A stretch of DNA of 64,000 nucleotides, from assembly GCA_010645155.1 (NCBI GenBank), contig CM021323.1:11608695-11672694 (forward strand), read 5' to 3'. The notes below the pieces were generated by a model that was given only the letters and a program-made list of their open reading frames with translations, had not been told where the DNA came from and searched no databases. This stretch comes from Tigriopus japonicus. Its lineage: Eukaryota; Arthropoda; Copepoda; Harpacticoida; Harpacticidae. Below, piece by piece: positions 1 to 11,500 of the stretch. Each line of letters starts with the position of its first letter. Within the stretch, counting starts at the first letter, position 1. Both the position numbers and the translations under genes were made by a program.

Positions 1-444
1 TAATTAACAGAACTCGATTACATATGCGGCATTATCTCTTCATCTCAAAACTGGTCTCAAATGTCTTTGGAACTCAAAAATGACTTGTCCAGCCAAATTG
101 AACGCCGGGTACTTTTTGATCTTTTGATTTTTTGTAAACAGTACCACCAATCACTTCCCAAAGATAACGTTGACCTTTGAGGCAACTAAGGCCTGAGCAA
201 GTTCTTTTCCAACATGCACTTGTATGTTGTGGGAAATTTCGAAGATATGTTTTTCAAGATAATTTTTTTTATATTGTAACGACCCTCTCACTTCTACTGG
301 TTTCTCGCTTCCCCCACCAATAAATCAGTTGATCTCACATCTATCACTCGTTCGGATGGTCTCTCAGCATGAAAGCCTCCGTCCTATGTTGGCATCCGCC
401 ACACTATCGATGAATTTTAAAAAAATATGTCTTTGATCTTTCAG
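1..444. other. Left-edge non-coding stretch before the transposase exon
   Basis: No open frame that I can support. The last bases form a pyrimidine-rich tract ending in CTTTCAG at 438-444, which looks like a 3' splice site for the transposase exon that follows. An upstream exon, expected to carry a THAP DNA-binding domain in this transposase family, is not recognisable here and may lie outside the window or be absent. Confidence 0.4.
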
Positions 445-2637
445 GCCAAAATGTGGAACACCAAGTTCAAAAAGCACGCTGAGTCCATTAAGATTTTGAG
501 ACAGAAGTTAAGGATGGGAAAACAAACAATACAGCGAATGCAGAAGCGGGTGAGAGTAATGACGGCCCGACTTCACCAAGCACACGTTGGCTCATCGTCA
601 ACGTTTCGAGAGGATCAAATTTCTTGCATGGAGAGGCAAAGCTTGACGACTTCAACATCTGACCATGGACTACGGTGGACAAACAAGAGTGTGAAGCAAG
701 GCCTAAAGCTACGATTTGCGTGTGGGCAATCAGGGTACGATGCCCTCCTTAAGGAAAAGTTTCCCCTACCATCTATCCGGACGTTGCAAAGACGAACTCA
801 AAATATTGACTTTGAGTCTGGAATCCTTCATGACGTATTCGCGCTTATGTCACTCAAGAGTGAATGTATGGCACCCCAAGATAAATTGTGTTGCCTTCTT
901 TTGGACGAAATGGCCCTCACATCAGGGAAATTCTACGACCCCTCCTCTGATAGTCTCGTTGGTCATGTAACCTTACCAAATCATAGTGGTGATGCTTGCA
1001 AGGCCCTTGTTGTGATGTTAGGAGGCATTGCCACTCGTTGGAAGCAAACTGTTGCATACTACTACACTGGGAACAGCACAAATGGAGTAGTCTATGCCGA
1101 CATCATCAAGAAGGTCATCCACGAAGCATCGAAGATTGGACTTAAAGTTGTCGCCGTGACAAGTGATATGGGTGCCCCAAATCAAGCAATGTGGAAAGAA
1201 TTTGGTGTGAACGTTGGACGAGATTCAACTTGGACCACAAGCATACTAAATCCGTCTTGGGAAGGTGAGGCCCTCACATTCCTTGCTGATAGACCTCATC
1301 TCCTCAAGAACATCAGAGCGTCATTGGGTAACGAAAATGAATTTCGAATTCCAGAAGATATTCGAATCAAGGCTAATCTTCCATGTGGAAATGTATCCTT
1401 AAAACATGTCAAAGATCTTGTAGAACTTGATTCTAAGAATGAGTTGCGGCTTGTTCCAAAACTGGACATGAAAACTCTCGACCCAAGTCACTTTGATAAA
1501 ATGAAGGTGGGTGCTGCACTCAGAGTTTTGGATCACGCAACAGCGCATGCCCTTCGTTATTGCGTTGAATATCATGGATTTCCTCAAGAGTGTTTGGTGA
1601 CGGCTTGGTTCATCGACAAAATTCGTACGTGGTTTGACATTGTGTGCTCAAGATCAGCAACAATGGCTCTGTCCAAATGTAATGGGCAAAAGCACCACGA
1701 AGCAATACACCTATTGAGAGAAGTAAAGGATATTTTTATGAGAATGGAAATCGTCGGAAGGAGTGGTAAAATCAGCTGGAAACCAATTCAGACAGGATTG
1801 GTTATGACCACAATGTCAATCCTTGACCTTCAAGACTATCTCTTGAACGAAGAAGGATTCGACCTTATATTGTGCTCTCGCTTCAGTCAAGATGCTTTGG
1901 AAAATTTGTTTTCTGTTGTGCGATCCAAAAATCCAACACCAAACAGTCGTGAATTCAAATTCTATCTCCGAGCAATCGCGCTGGCACAATTCATGACGGA
2001 AAAGAAAAATTCCAATTACCAATATGATGAAGGCGAATTTTTGGCTGATTTTTTGGACATGCCAAAACTTGCAAATACTACAAAGCCTGCTGCAACCCTC
2101 TTCCTTTTTGATGATATTCTGAATTCGAACACTCCCATTCACAAGACGGATTCGGACATCTTAGAATACGTGTCTGGTTGGGTCATACAACGTGTGTTCA
2201 AGCACAGCAAGAGTTGCAAAGGATGTGAGGTCGAGTGGATTAGATCCACAGTCCCGGGCAATGCATGTAACTTTATCAAGTATAAAGATTACACCGGTGA
2301 AAGCCTCATGTACCCAAGTGAATGGGCAATGGAACAAGTTTTTCGACCAGCTGAGACCCTTTTTCGTCAAGGACTGGCTCAAGGGTTGATGAAGAAAGGA
2401 CAACAAATTCGGTCCCTAATAGGATCATTTTCCTCTGTCAATAATCCTGCCAGTGTTGCAACTTGTGATCATGAAATTCTCCCCAAAATCCTTTCGCGAT
2501 TTTTTAGACTTCGTATACGAAGTCATTGCCGTCAAGAAAAAGAGAAAGGAGACAGAATGAACAAAAAAAGACGTTCCAACCAGGCCATGGCCAGTAAAAG
2601 TCAAAAAATGAGATTGGCTGTGGAAAATATAAAGTAA
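445..2637 (+). CDS. P-element/THAP9-type transposase (main exon)
   Basis: A long intact frame (open from an ATG at 427, about 736 codons) resembles the transposase region of Drosophila P element and vertebrate THAP9. Family hallmarks: a coiled, basic N-terminal segment, the strand with LLLDEMAL (Asp near residue 160 counted from 427), VTSDMGAPN (Asp near 247), and late in the protein RFSQDALENLFSVVR (Asp 489, Glu 492) followed by the conserved run to ALAQFM. In the family these acidic residues form the RNase H-like active site that cuts and joins DNA, and a GTP-binding insertion lies between the second and third. I place the exon start at 445 because CTTTCAG directly precedes it and the first codons look intronic. 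No THAP zinc-finger is visible, so the protein is N-terminally incomplete here. There is no internal stop, so the copy may be recent or co-opted. No terminal inverted repeats were identified. Confidence 0.8.
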   Translation, partial: AKMWNTKFKKHAESIKILRQKLRMGKQTIQRMQKRVRVMTARLHQAHVGSSSTFREDQISCMERQSLTTSTSDHGLRWTNKSVKQGLKLRFACGQSGYDALLKEKFPLPSIRTLQRRTQNIDFESGILHDVFALMSLKSECMAPQDKLCCLLLDEMALTSGKFYDPSSDSLVGHVTLPNHSGDACKALVVMLGGIATRWKQTVAYYYTGNSTNGVVYADIIKKVIHEASKIGLKVVAVTSDMGAPNQAMWKEFGVNVGRDSTWTTSILNPSWEGEALTFLADRPHLLKNIRASLGNENEFRIPEDIRIKANLPCGNVSLKHVKDLVELDSKNELRLVPKLDMKTLDPSHFDKMKVGAALRVLDHATAHALRYCVEYHGFPQECLVTAWFIDKIRTWFDIVCSRSATMALSKCNGQKHHEAIHLLREVKDIFMRMEIVGRSGKISWKPIQTGLVMTTMSILDLQDYLLNEEGFDLILCSRFSQDALENLFSVVRSKNPTPNSREFKFYLRAIALAQFMTEKKNSNYQYDEGEFLADFLDMPKLANTTKPAATLFLFDDILNSNTPIHKTDSDILEYVSGWVIQRVFKHSKSCKGCEVEWIRSTVPGNACNFIKYKDYTGESLMYPSEWAMEQVFRPAETLFRQGLAQGLMKKGQQIRSLIGSFSSVNNPASVATCDHEILPKILSRFFRLRIRSHCRQEKEKGDRMNKKRRSNQAMASKSQKMRLAVENIK

Positions 2638-2724
2638 TAGTTAAGTCTTTTTACATGTGTTTTCATTTGTGGAACATTTTAAAGGCTCATGTGACAAATT
2701 TAAGCTCATGTCGTTCCAATTTTT

Positions 2725-3984
2725 AAGGGCGGAGATAAGTCGCTCCCTAGTAATTATAGGCCCATTACTCTGACTTCCAGTATTGCAAAGGTGTTTGAGA
2801 AGATCATAAAGTCCAAGCTTGTTGAGTATTTGGAAGCCCATGATATCATTCCCCCAGGGCAGCATGGGTTTCGAGCCCATTTTAATACAGTCACCCAATT
2901 GGTTGATCATATTGAGCAGATCATTGGAGGGCTCGAAAGTCGCGAGTCAGTTGATGTAATCTATCTTGACTTTGCCTAGGCCTTTGATAAGGTAGATCAT
3001 GGTCTTTTGCTCGATCAACTCAAAGAGTTTGGGATCCAGGGTAAGGTCTTGAATTGGATTGGTAGTTTCATGAGTGATAGGAAGCAAATAGTCAAGGTTA
3101 AAGGATCATTTAGTGGCATGTATGATGTCAAGTGAGGTGTTCCAGAAGGTTCAGTTTTAGGTCCGCTCCTGTTTATTCTCTTTATTGCTCCTCTCCAGAA
3201 GTTTAGAACAAAAGCCAGTATTTCTTCATATGCTGATGATACAAAATTAGTTTATGGAAGGAATGGTCAGGGCTCAAAATGTTTAGTCGAGGACTTGGAG
3301 AAAGTCTACTCTTGGGTTGGACAGAGTAATATGGCATTGAACGGGACGAAATTCCGCACAATGACGTATGGGGCGTCAAAATTAGATGTTCCGCTCAAAG
3401 ACAATGGAGGTTGTGATATTGAGCAGGTCTCGTCCATGAGGGATTTGGGAGTTGTCGTACAAGATGATGGAAAGTTTGATGAGCATATCCACTTGAAAGT
3501 GGGGAAGGCATTTCAAACATGTGGCTGGATCCATCTCACTTTCAAGTCCAGAGATAATATTGCGATACTAACTCTGTACAAGTCGATAGTTCAACCGCAT
3601 CTTGAAAATGCTTCCCCCATTTGGGCTCCAATGAGTTAGGCTGGTTTGCAAAAGGTCAAGCAGGTCCAACGATGTTTTAATAGGAACATCACAGGAATGA
3701 GAGAGCTCTCGTATTGGGAGAGGCTCCAGAAGTTAGGCCTGTACAGTACTCAGAGAAGGTATGAAAGGTATCTGATACTGTATGTTTTCAAGAGCATCCA
3801 TGGGCTCTCCTAACCCAGACTTTGAGATCAATTGTAGCGATCGTAGAGGTTTTACGTGCGTTCTGAGAGCACATCCAAATCCAAGGGAATCGAGGCCAGT
3901 TCGATCAATGAAGTCATCCTTTCTTCTTTATCGGGCTCCTTCATTGTTCAATTTGTTCCCATTAGTCTTTGTCGGGCATATGTA
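2725..3984 (+). pseudogene. Degenerate non-LTR retrotransposon (LINE) reverse transcriptase
   Basis: Translated in one frame, this stretch gives a LINE-type reverse transcriptase: SNYRPITLTSSIAKVFEKII, then PGQHGFRAH, DVIYLDFA, GVPEGSVLGPLLF and the catalytic SYADDTKLVYG, followed by thumb-like sequence and the typical C-terminal RRYERYLILYVFKSIHG segment. Three in-frame stops (about 2977, 3133 and 3637) and a frameshift near 3810 break it; the end (ESRPVRSMKSSFLLYRAPSLFN) is in another frame. Such proteins reverse-transcribe their own mRNA at a nicked target. The copy begins inside the polymerase domain, so it is 5'-truncated as most LINE insertions are, and is dead. The closest clade seems to be CR1/jockey-like, which I infer only from motif style. 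It begins about 90 bp after the transposase stop codon. Confidence 0.85.
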
Positions 3985-5367
3985 GGAGCTGATCCTCTAA
4001 CAGCATTTAAGGCAGGATTATAAAATTCTTAAATACTATTCCTGACCAACCCACTATTCAAGGGTTGTACAGATCTGCCAAAAGTAACTCATTGGTAGAT
4101 CAAATCCATATAAACGGTAATTTTATAAACTAAATTAATCATTAACTCTCTTTACAGAGAATCCCATTCCTTTTAGCGGTATAAAAAAATCCGCCCCTTT
4201 TAAAATAAATTCTTTTTAAATTTCATTAAGTACGCAATAAATTTAAACTGGAAAGGGCTTTCTGCTGGGCCCTTAGCAAGTACCCCCTGCGATATCTATT
4301 TGAATTCCGCGCCAGCCTTGATAGTTAAGCAGCTGAATTGTGTTCAAAACAAAAAAGATACCCTTCGAAGTGGCATTTCTCTGTTAGCCCTCTAGGTTAA
4401 CCAAGCTAAAAGCCAAAGCTATCGTATTCATGTTTCGTGATTCACGAAGTTCACGACAAAGGAAAGGGGAAAGGTCGGCTCCTCAAGACAGTTTTCCAGA
4501 GGCTTCGGGTAGCTTCCAACCGTCAGCGTTTTTTAAATTCTCTTCATAGGACGTGGGAGTTTCGGAATGCCAAATTTGGTGCATGATCGTAGGCTAATAG
4601 ACTGCATGCTCAAGTTCACTTCGGCAACACTGAATCACGTTGGCGGAAGCGATTTACTTTGGCTCTAGTCAACAACGACGCTCTTCAGCCTGAATTGGGC
4701 CAAGACTCATTGCACTTTGAAGCCGTGGGTTACCATCCATTTTCAGATCATAGTTCACGACCCAAAGGAAATGAGCGCCTCCAGCATTCGAAACACCCAC
4801 GTTTCACTTCGACAACGTCATGTTGTAAGCGGTGTTCTTTTGGAATGATTCCCATGTTTATCTTTGTATTCAGCCCTCAACTTAATGAAGGATGAATGCT
4901 TGGATTGATTTTTTCACGAGGGCTTTTTTAGGTTTGTAGGGTGGCAAAATTGTTGCATTGCATTAATTAACCCACACTAAACTTGGTACTTTGAATGTGA
5001 GTATGAGATTGATGGATATGGAAAATGCAACCTTGGGCCCAAACGTGAGGTTTGCAGCTGACTGCGTGGCAAAGCCTTGATTGGCCTATGTCGCAAGATG
5101 TGAATGGGTGGAATGTTTTTGGGACCTCCAGACTTATGTTAAAGGAAATCATGTTGAAGCAAGTTTCCTCCCAAATGACTTCCAGGAGTCAAAGTCAATG
5201 CCTCGATTTAAAGTGTGTGGTGTACGTCAAGGAGTGATGTTTTTTCCAGATAAAAGGATATCGCCTCAACTCAACGCCCACAAAACAAATTTAGATTGAG
5301 ACTCGTGGACATCCGAAGGAAGTCAACTTTGTTCACCGTTAGATGAAGAATGAAGATTTTGTCTTAC
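3985..5367. other. Non-coding: LINE 3' tail and intron of the RalGDS-like gene
   Basis: The first part, to about 4140, is probably the 3' untranslated tail of the LINE. The remainder is AT-rich with only short unconvincing frames. If the RalGDS-like gene on the minus strand continues leftwards, its remaining exons (end of the N-terminal domain and the catalytic CDC25 domain) should lie here or beyond the window edge; I could not recognise them. Confidence 0.35.
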
Positions 5368-8098
5368 CTTTCCAAGAGGAGATTCAACACTTGCTTCGGA
5401 GAGGCAAATGTTCGATATGTGGCCAAGAAGACGTTCACGTAGGTGGACTCCAACTCGCCGACCTCGGAGGCCAAACTGCCCACCAGTTTTTCGAGGCTGC
5501 CAGCTTTGATGAACCGAACCCGAACGGTCTCCCACTCCAAATGAGATATGTCGTCATCGGATTCGCCCTAGGAAGAGACATTGGTTTATCAAATGACCAA
5601 CAGATTTCGAAAACAGATTGGGCCGTGTCTTACTCCACTCACATTGATAATGCTTTTGCTGGGCGAATGGTATCGGACTTTCTTGAGATACACCGTGTAG
5701 ATGGCACCCGGACACTTCTCCTCGCCCCAATAACGCCACGTGGGTTGCTTGAATGGAAGAAGACAAAAATCAATGAAGAAGGAAATGAACTTCATCCACT
5801 TCTATCTTGTTGCGCGGGGCCAGTAATTACTCTCATTATCATCAAGCACCTCACTTTAAAGTTGACTTCTCCGAAACGCCAAGGATACTTCGAGATGCAT
5901 CTCAAATCAACCATGGAGTTTAAGGACGAATCTGATCTTTTAAGAAAAGCATCCGTAAACTGAGCCGACAAAGATCGGACAAGTTGGGGAGCCATTGGAC
6001 ATGATTGGTTCGGATTCACAACGATCACGACTACAAATTTCTTGCTAAACAAGTTCGCTTTTCAACTGAACTCCAAAGAGAAACGAGAGAATTCAGCTGA
6101 TAAAGAGCAATTTGCCCGACTGCAAACTTGTCTGACAACTCCAAAATTCCCTTCATGAGACACCGACTTGATTGTTCAAACAACTTGACCAGACACGATC
6201 AAAGAGCACAAGGATGAATATTTGTGACATAACTTCAACACATATGGTTGTTTTGAACAACCTTCTCGTTGGTCAAAAGACATATTTGGGTAAGGTTCAA
6301 AGGCTAATAACTGAACACTTTGGCTTTGAGGTCTGAGGTGCTCCTACACTTGTGCTACGTTCAAACATTTTGCATGATCTAATCGCCCCGACTGGAATGT
6401 AGGGATTTTTGTTCTCTCAAATCCCATGTAGCGTTACTTTGTGATGAAATTTAATCCCCTGTCGGATGATTAAAAGTCTTGGCCACACCGCAAAATTGTG
6501 CGATGACTGGAAGAGTGAAGATGAAAAATAGAAGAGATGCCAATAATAATTACTATAGTACAGTAATTATTATTACAATTATTATATCTTCCTGGAGGAT
6601 TTTCCTCACTCACTTCTCACCCCATTAACTTGGCGGTTCTGGTGCAGAAAAGCCCTCATTAAAACAGAAGGACGGAGAGAAGGTTGACGCACAATGATTG
6701 TACTGATCGTGTCGCTTGAGTTGGGAGTCTAATTTCAGTCAATGAGTCTTGTCAGGCTCTTATCAACGCTTCAACATCCTTCTGGATAATGCTTTTTGTA
6801 CTGGATACAACACTACTGGGATGCTTAGCAAGTGATCCAAAGATTTTTAGCCTACATGGACGTGTCCTTATTTCGAGGCTGTATATTTTCATTTTTTTCG
6901 CCTTCATGCTCAGCCTTAATTTGACTTTTGTCGTTGTCAAACATGATTGTCTTGAAGAGGGACATTCAAAAAAGCAACGAAAACACTTTGTCGTTCGAGA
7001 AGTGTTCCAAATTCGAACCAAGCTGTTTTTACTGATCTAGAACCAATTCAAATTTATTAAATAAGAACAAGGTGGTGCTAATGACATTTGGCAATAATCC
7101 GTGCTGAAAAGGCTTATTAGTAATCAAGCTTCATATATAAAACTGTCAACTTACACGTTAGCTTTGTTAACGAAACATTTCAATGTGCAAACTACCTTGA
7201 CAAGTTAAGCTGTTTCTGCCGCTTTCCATATCAACCCTTCAAGGAGCAATCGTAAAGTGCAGAAGGATGTTTACATGAGTAGTTTAATTCGGACTTCAAT
7301 GGGTTTGACTACAAACGATCACGTTAAAGCCTAAATAAATGATGCCAAACAATTATGAATCCGCTTGATTTGGCGATGATAGTGATGTAAGTATTTCTGT
7401 TTTTCAATTCCATTACTGAAATTTAAAGGTTCAGGAAACGTAAACCGTTTCTCCAAATCTTCGGCCCCACCCCTTTAAGGATTAATTGTTGCATAGGTCT
7501 TGGATCAGGGAACTACAAAATCATGCAGTATCCATAATTAGGCTAATAAAACACAAAGCTGATTGTTGCTTTCAGCGTTTTACCATGTGCAAAAAATTGT
7601 GTATTAATCATTATTTTCTAGATTCGATGTTTTCGTACTTGATTGTGAATAAACTTTCAGTTAAAGCGACGGCAACATCGTTCCGTCACAACTTTGAAAA
7701 ACTTTCCTGCTTTCCCCTGATTAGAAAACTCTCGATACTTCATTGGTGTCAACATTCAAGGGCTCAACTTGCACCTATTCTCCCTTCAAGTTCTTTTTTC
7801 AGGGATTTGCAAATCGAAATGAGGGAGTACTTTGGAGTCGTGCAGCATGTTAATTTTCACGAATTTCTAATCAAGTGCCAAGTCACGTCTCTGACATGAG
7901 TCCTTCCAAGAGACAAAACTTCAAGTTTGGTTTCAATTGCTGATTACAACACATTAACAAGAAATCACCAGAGTATTTGACGTTGAGGATAAAGTTGTTG
8001 CCTAGGTCTTGAATCCCGGAGCTTCAAAATCATGCAGAATTTGTGGTAATTGTTGTCCTTACCTCGTCACCGTTGGCTTGGGTGGTATCGAGACGCAT
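5368..8098 (-). CDS. RalGDS/RGL-family Ras-like guanine nucleotide exchange factor, 5' part only
   Basis: Two minus-strand exons join in frame. Exon 5643-5747 (35 codons) encodes WGEEKCPGAIYTVYLKKVRY, matching the segment before the RasGEF N-terminal domain in RalGDS proteins. Exon 5368-5567 continues with WETVRVRFIKAGSLEKLV and TYVNVFLATYRTFASPKQVL, the hallmark of the RasGEF_N domain. Donors (GTGAGT at 5642, GTAAGA at 5367) and pyrimidine-rich acceptors fit, and the junction phase is 0. The family activates Ral GTPases by promoting GDP release, usually at membranes under Ras control. A possible first coding exon is 8063-8098 (MRLDTTQANGDE, donor GTAAGG, phase 0), which would give a 2.3-kb first intron; however that same exon can be read in another frame as part of the gene to its right. 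The catalytic CDC25 domain is not seen, so the gene must extend further left, perhaps around the transposon cluster. Confidence 0.68.
7486..8044. repeat. Pair of about 50-bp direct repeats
   Basis: The stretch at about 7486-7535 and the stretch at about 7994-8042 share the pattern TTGTTGC-TAGGTCTTG-ATC, then AAAATCATGCAG, in the same orientation and with few mismatches. The second copy lies next to the donor of exon 8063-8098. This looks like a local duplication or two solo fragments of a dispersed repeat. No coding potential was found between the copies. Confidence 0.5.
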
Positions 8099-8572
8099 GG
8101 CTTGGATTCGACACAATTGATTTGAATCACTACATTATTAAGCTCTTCCTTGAATGGATGGTAACTTTCTTCTTTACTTTCACAAAAACTTGATGAATAT
8201 GATGGCGATCACATTTCAACTCCGCAAACCATTTGGGAAATTCACGTCTCGTGAAGGCAAACCTGCAACGAAACAAAAATCACACTTCTTTAGCATGTCT
8301 TATTTATAGATTGGTGTCGACGTATTTTTGCGTCAACGTTTGTCATCTAGGAAGTCCGACACGCTAACTTGAGTTTTCCACCGATTTCAGGTTGAACCGT
8401 TTTCAGTAGTCTAACATTGGCGACGATACGAAATTTCACGGTATTTAAATCCTTCAAGGATGTGGTCTCATCTAGTACAGGTATCAAATACGAAGGCTGG
8501 CGTTGCCCCACTTTGAAGTTAATACTAATGGCAACATCAGAAGGATTTGAAATATCATCCATGCATTCTTTC
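8063..8572 (-). CDS. Unassigned small multi-exon gene, possibly secreted
   Basis: Two minus-strand exons splice in phase: 8369-8572 (KECMDDISNPSDVAISINF ... VRLLKTVQPEIGG, donor GTTAGC) and 8178-8262 (FAFTRREFPKWFAELKCD, acceptor TTGCAG, donor GTAAAG). A following exon at 8063-8098 would continue in phase as PCVSIPPKPTVTR. An upstream exon with an N-terminal hydrophobic stretch is suggested near 8600-8798 (ATG at 8798, LVTLFTISVLVCGL). I do not recognise the family. The regular Cys spacing and the hydrophobic start hint at a secreted protein, possibly a cystine-knot-type factor, but this is a guess. Codon third positions look coding and all junction phases agree, which is why I list it. The last exon competes with the RalGDS-like gene for the same bases in a different frame, so one of the two models is wrong there. 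Confidence 0.3.
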
Positions 8573-11500
8573 CTTTCTTAGTCCCGGTTTGCAATTGGCT
8601 AATCCATCTGGTTGGGAATGAACCAAGTGCTCTCGTTGCAATATGGTCTTTGGATGTCTTCAGATGGAGCAACACATGACGCTCAAGAATTGAAATGCCC
8701 ATAATCGAGTGCCAAGATGCCATTAGAGCTCGAAATGTTAAACCGCAAACCAAAACCGAGATCGTGAAAAGCGTGACCAAATGGATTTCAAATTCCATCT
8801 GATTCTTCTGTCAATAATTCAATTCACTTTCCAACTGGGTTTGAGAAGAATCTTCAGAAAGTTAATGGTTGAAGATTTGATTTCCAAGCACTTAAAAACG
8901 ACACATTTAACTAGTTTTCAAATACTTTACGAATCAGGCCAGTTCTGCATGGAAAACCAAAATGAAGGAGAAAACCTCCAAATGTTTGCAAATTTGGAAG
9001 TTTGGCACATATGGCTCTTCAAATCATGATTGCCTGATCAAAGAAGGCATAGATTGCGTCATAGTCAATTGTCTTGTCTAGCGACTAGTCTTGTCCACAA
9101 GAGCATCAGGTTGTAATGCACATTGAATAAAGAAGGAAGGGACTGTAACCAAATCATTCGATCAATCCTTAAATCTAAGCCTCAGTTGTCTCGAACATGG
9201 GAAATGTTATTTTTATTTTTGATTCAATAAACCATGACAGGAAGAGGAAATTGTTTCCTAGTTACCTCAATTGCTCGTAAGACCCTTCACGGGCGATTGC
9301 CACAACTTGCAATAGAGGCCAGGATTGGTCCTTGCAGTACCCCGTCAGTGTTGCACGATTCTGACCTTTTGCCTCTCGCAATTTGTGGCAGATCCAATAT
9401 TTTCCTTGTCCACTCAATCGGCGATTATGGTGTGCAATAACATTACAACTACGCAAAGCTTTGTGGCAAACTGGAAGGTTACTGTGCATGTCTCGAGAGG
9501 CATATTCAATTTCCAATCCAAATTGAAAAGAGAAGTACAGTGCATGAAGTCCGGGAAACCAGTTTACATTTTGGGCCCTATGATTACGTAAGAGGCCATT
9601 GCCGTTAATTTAGGACTTTTGTCTCCCCGACTATCTGGTCATAAAATCTAAAGCTGAATTTGACAAAAAATACTTGGAACTAGCATCACGATCCCGTTTG
9701 AAATTTAACTGAAGGTGGTAACTTCCACTATTCCTTCTCATCACTATTCATAATGTATTTGGAAATCCTACTCAAATGGGAAAGAGAGAGCCAGCCGTAT
9801 TCGTAGATTTATTTTTTCTACTGCATGAGCCATGCCAAGGCCGTGCATGTCGAACGTTCAATCAGTGATCTGCGGCGAAATCGCATCCTCTCGCTCTGTG
9901 ACCATGAGTATTGCCCATCTTAAATCGATATGGCTGATTTGCTGATGTATGGCTGGTTTGTGCTCCTTGCACACTTTTGTGTTTAGCGTCCTTGCATGGG
10001 TGACTGACTGACTGCACATTTTGGGAGTTCAAGGTCGGAATTTTATCTTCTTCACAGAAATTGAGGCAAAGCCAGGGTCACCGGGGAATCGACCCTCTCG
10101 AGCAGTAACTAGTAGTTTTGAGCCAACCAAGCACTCGGTGCAAAGACCCTTTTCAAACAGGTCACGTGCATGACATGCTGTGGCCTTTCTGTCATTGCAT
10201 GCACTTCATATCGTTCTCTCAATGAAAGCCGTTAGAGTTCACATGTTCATTGTTGAACACATTTACAAACACAATAATAGATCTCTCGAATGAATGGACA
10301 GAAAACCAACGGATGTATTTAAAGAAAGAAAAGAATCATTCTCAATACCTGGTGGTTCGGATGATTGAGCACTGGTCAGGCAAGAGGGGGATGGTGAGAG
10401 GCTCAATCAAAGTAGTGTAGTCTTCCTGACTTGATCCACAATCACTGCTTATTTCGACACATTTCGAGACTCAGTAGTTGTTCACTTCACTGTACCTAAC
10501 AGAAGAACACATACATGGGCCCTTCCGAGCTTCTTTGTGTTTACACTCAAAAAGTCGTGTTTAGACACCTCACTTCTACCGTGCACAGAACTGAACTCCC
10601 GGAGTATACATAAATGCCGAGATAGTACTCACACTCAAGGCACCAAGCAAGCACTAAATGAATCAAAAAAGAATTAGCAGGCCCTCAACAAGGATAGCGG
10701 CGACAAGTGAGGAATTGCAAACAATTCAGAGCGTTTTAAGGAATCTCCACTTTCTCTCTTTCTTTTTTCTTTTTTCTTCTTTCTCGTATTCGTCGTTCTT
10801 CGCTCGTGCTTGAGAAAACGAACAACCTGAAGGCTGGATGATACCTTGAAAACTGAACTTGGTCTGAGTGCGTGTTTTTCTTATTCGTCACTATTCCCTC
10901 TGCATAGAACTTCAGTCCAACCAGGTACGGAATCCCCTTCCAAAGTGGTTATCTGGTATAGCCTGGTTCAGCCGAATTAGCGCTCACTCCTGTCACTCTT
11001 TGTGCTCTTCGAGCAAACCTCACCTGCTCGGAAGAGTCCTTCATACGCCAGCTTGTACAGAATAATATGGCTCGGCTCAGAGATGTACACTTGCTCGCCA
11101 CTTGAGCATGACTGCTTTTCAGTGTTGCCATTGATGTTTTTAAGTAGTGAACAACCCTTGATTTCAAAAATTTGTGCCTTGGAAGGGGTCGCTCATTCAT
11201 GCCGCAAGCCCATCCACTAAAGGTGAAAGAAGTGTAAGAGGCTGAAAGTCGTCAATTAAGAGCTTGAATGTAGAAACGGCCTACCAAGTATTGCTCCAAG
11301 ATGGCATTGATGGCAAGCCTGAGTGCATGGCGCGTTCAGAGTCTTGTTTCAGCTCAATAAGAAGGTAATGTGGCTCTAAGCTCCGCCATTTGAAGCACGG
11401 CTATTCTGGTTGTAGTAGATCCAACCGGAGACTGGCTTTGATGAACTACTTCGTACGAACATCTACGCATCGTTATTCTCCTCTCTCTCAATGTGGTAAA

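Noticed and set aside
5343..5963. 206-residue plus-strand frame
   Set aside because: It lies opposite two minus-strand exons that match the RalGDS family and splice in phase, so it is a shadow.
7486..7899. 137-residue plus-strand frame
   Set aside because: No recognisable motif, poor codon bias, no splice context; starts inside a repeated block.
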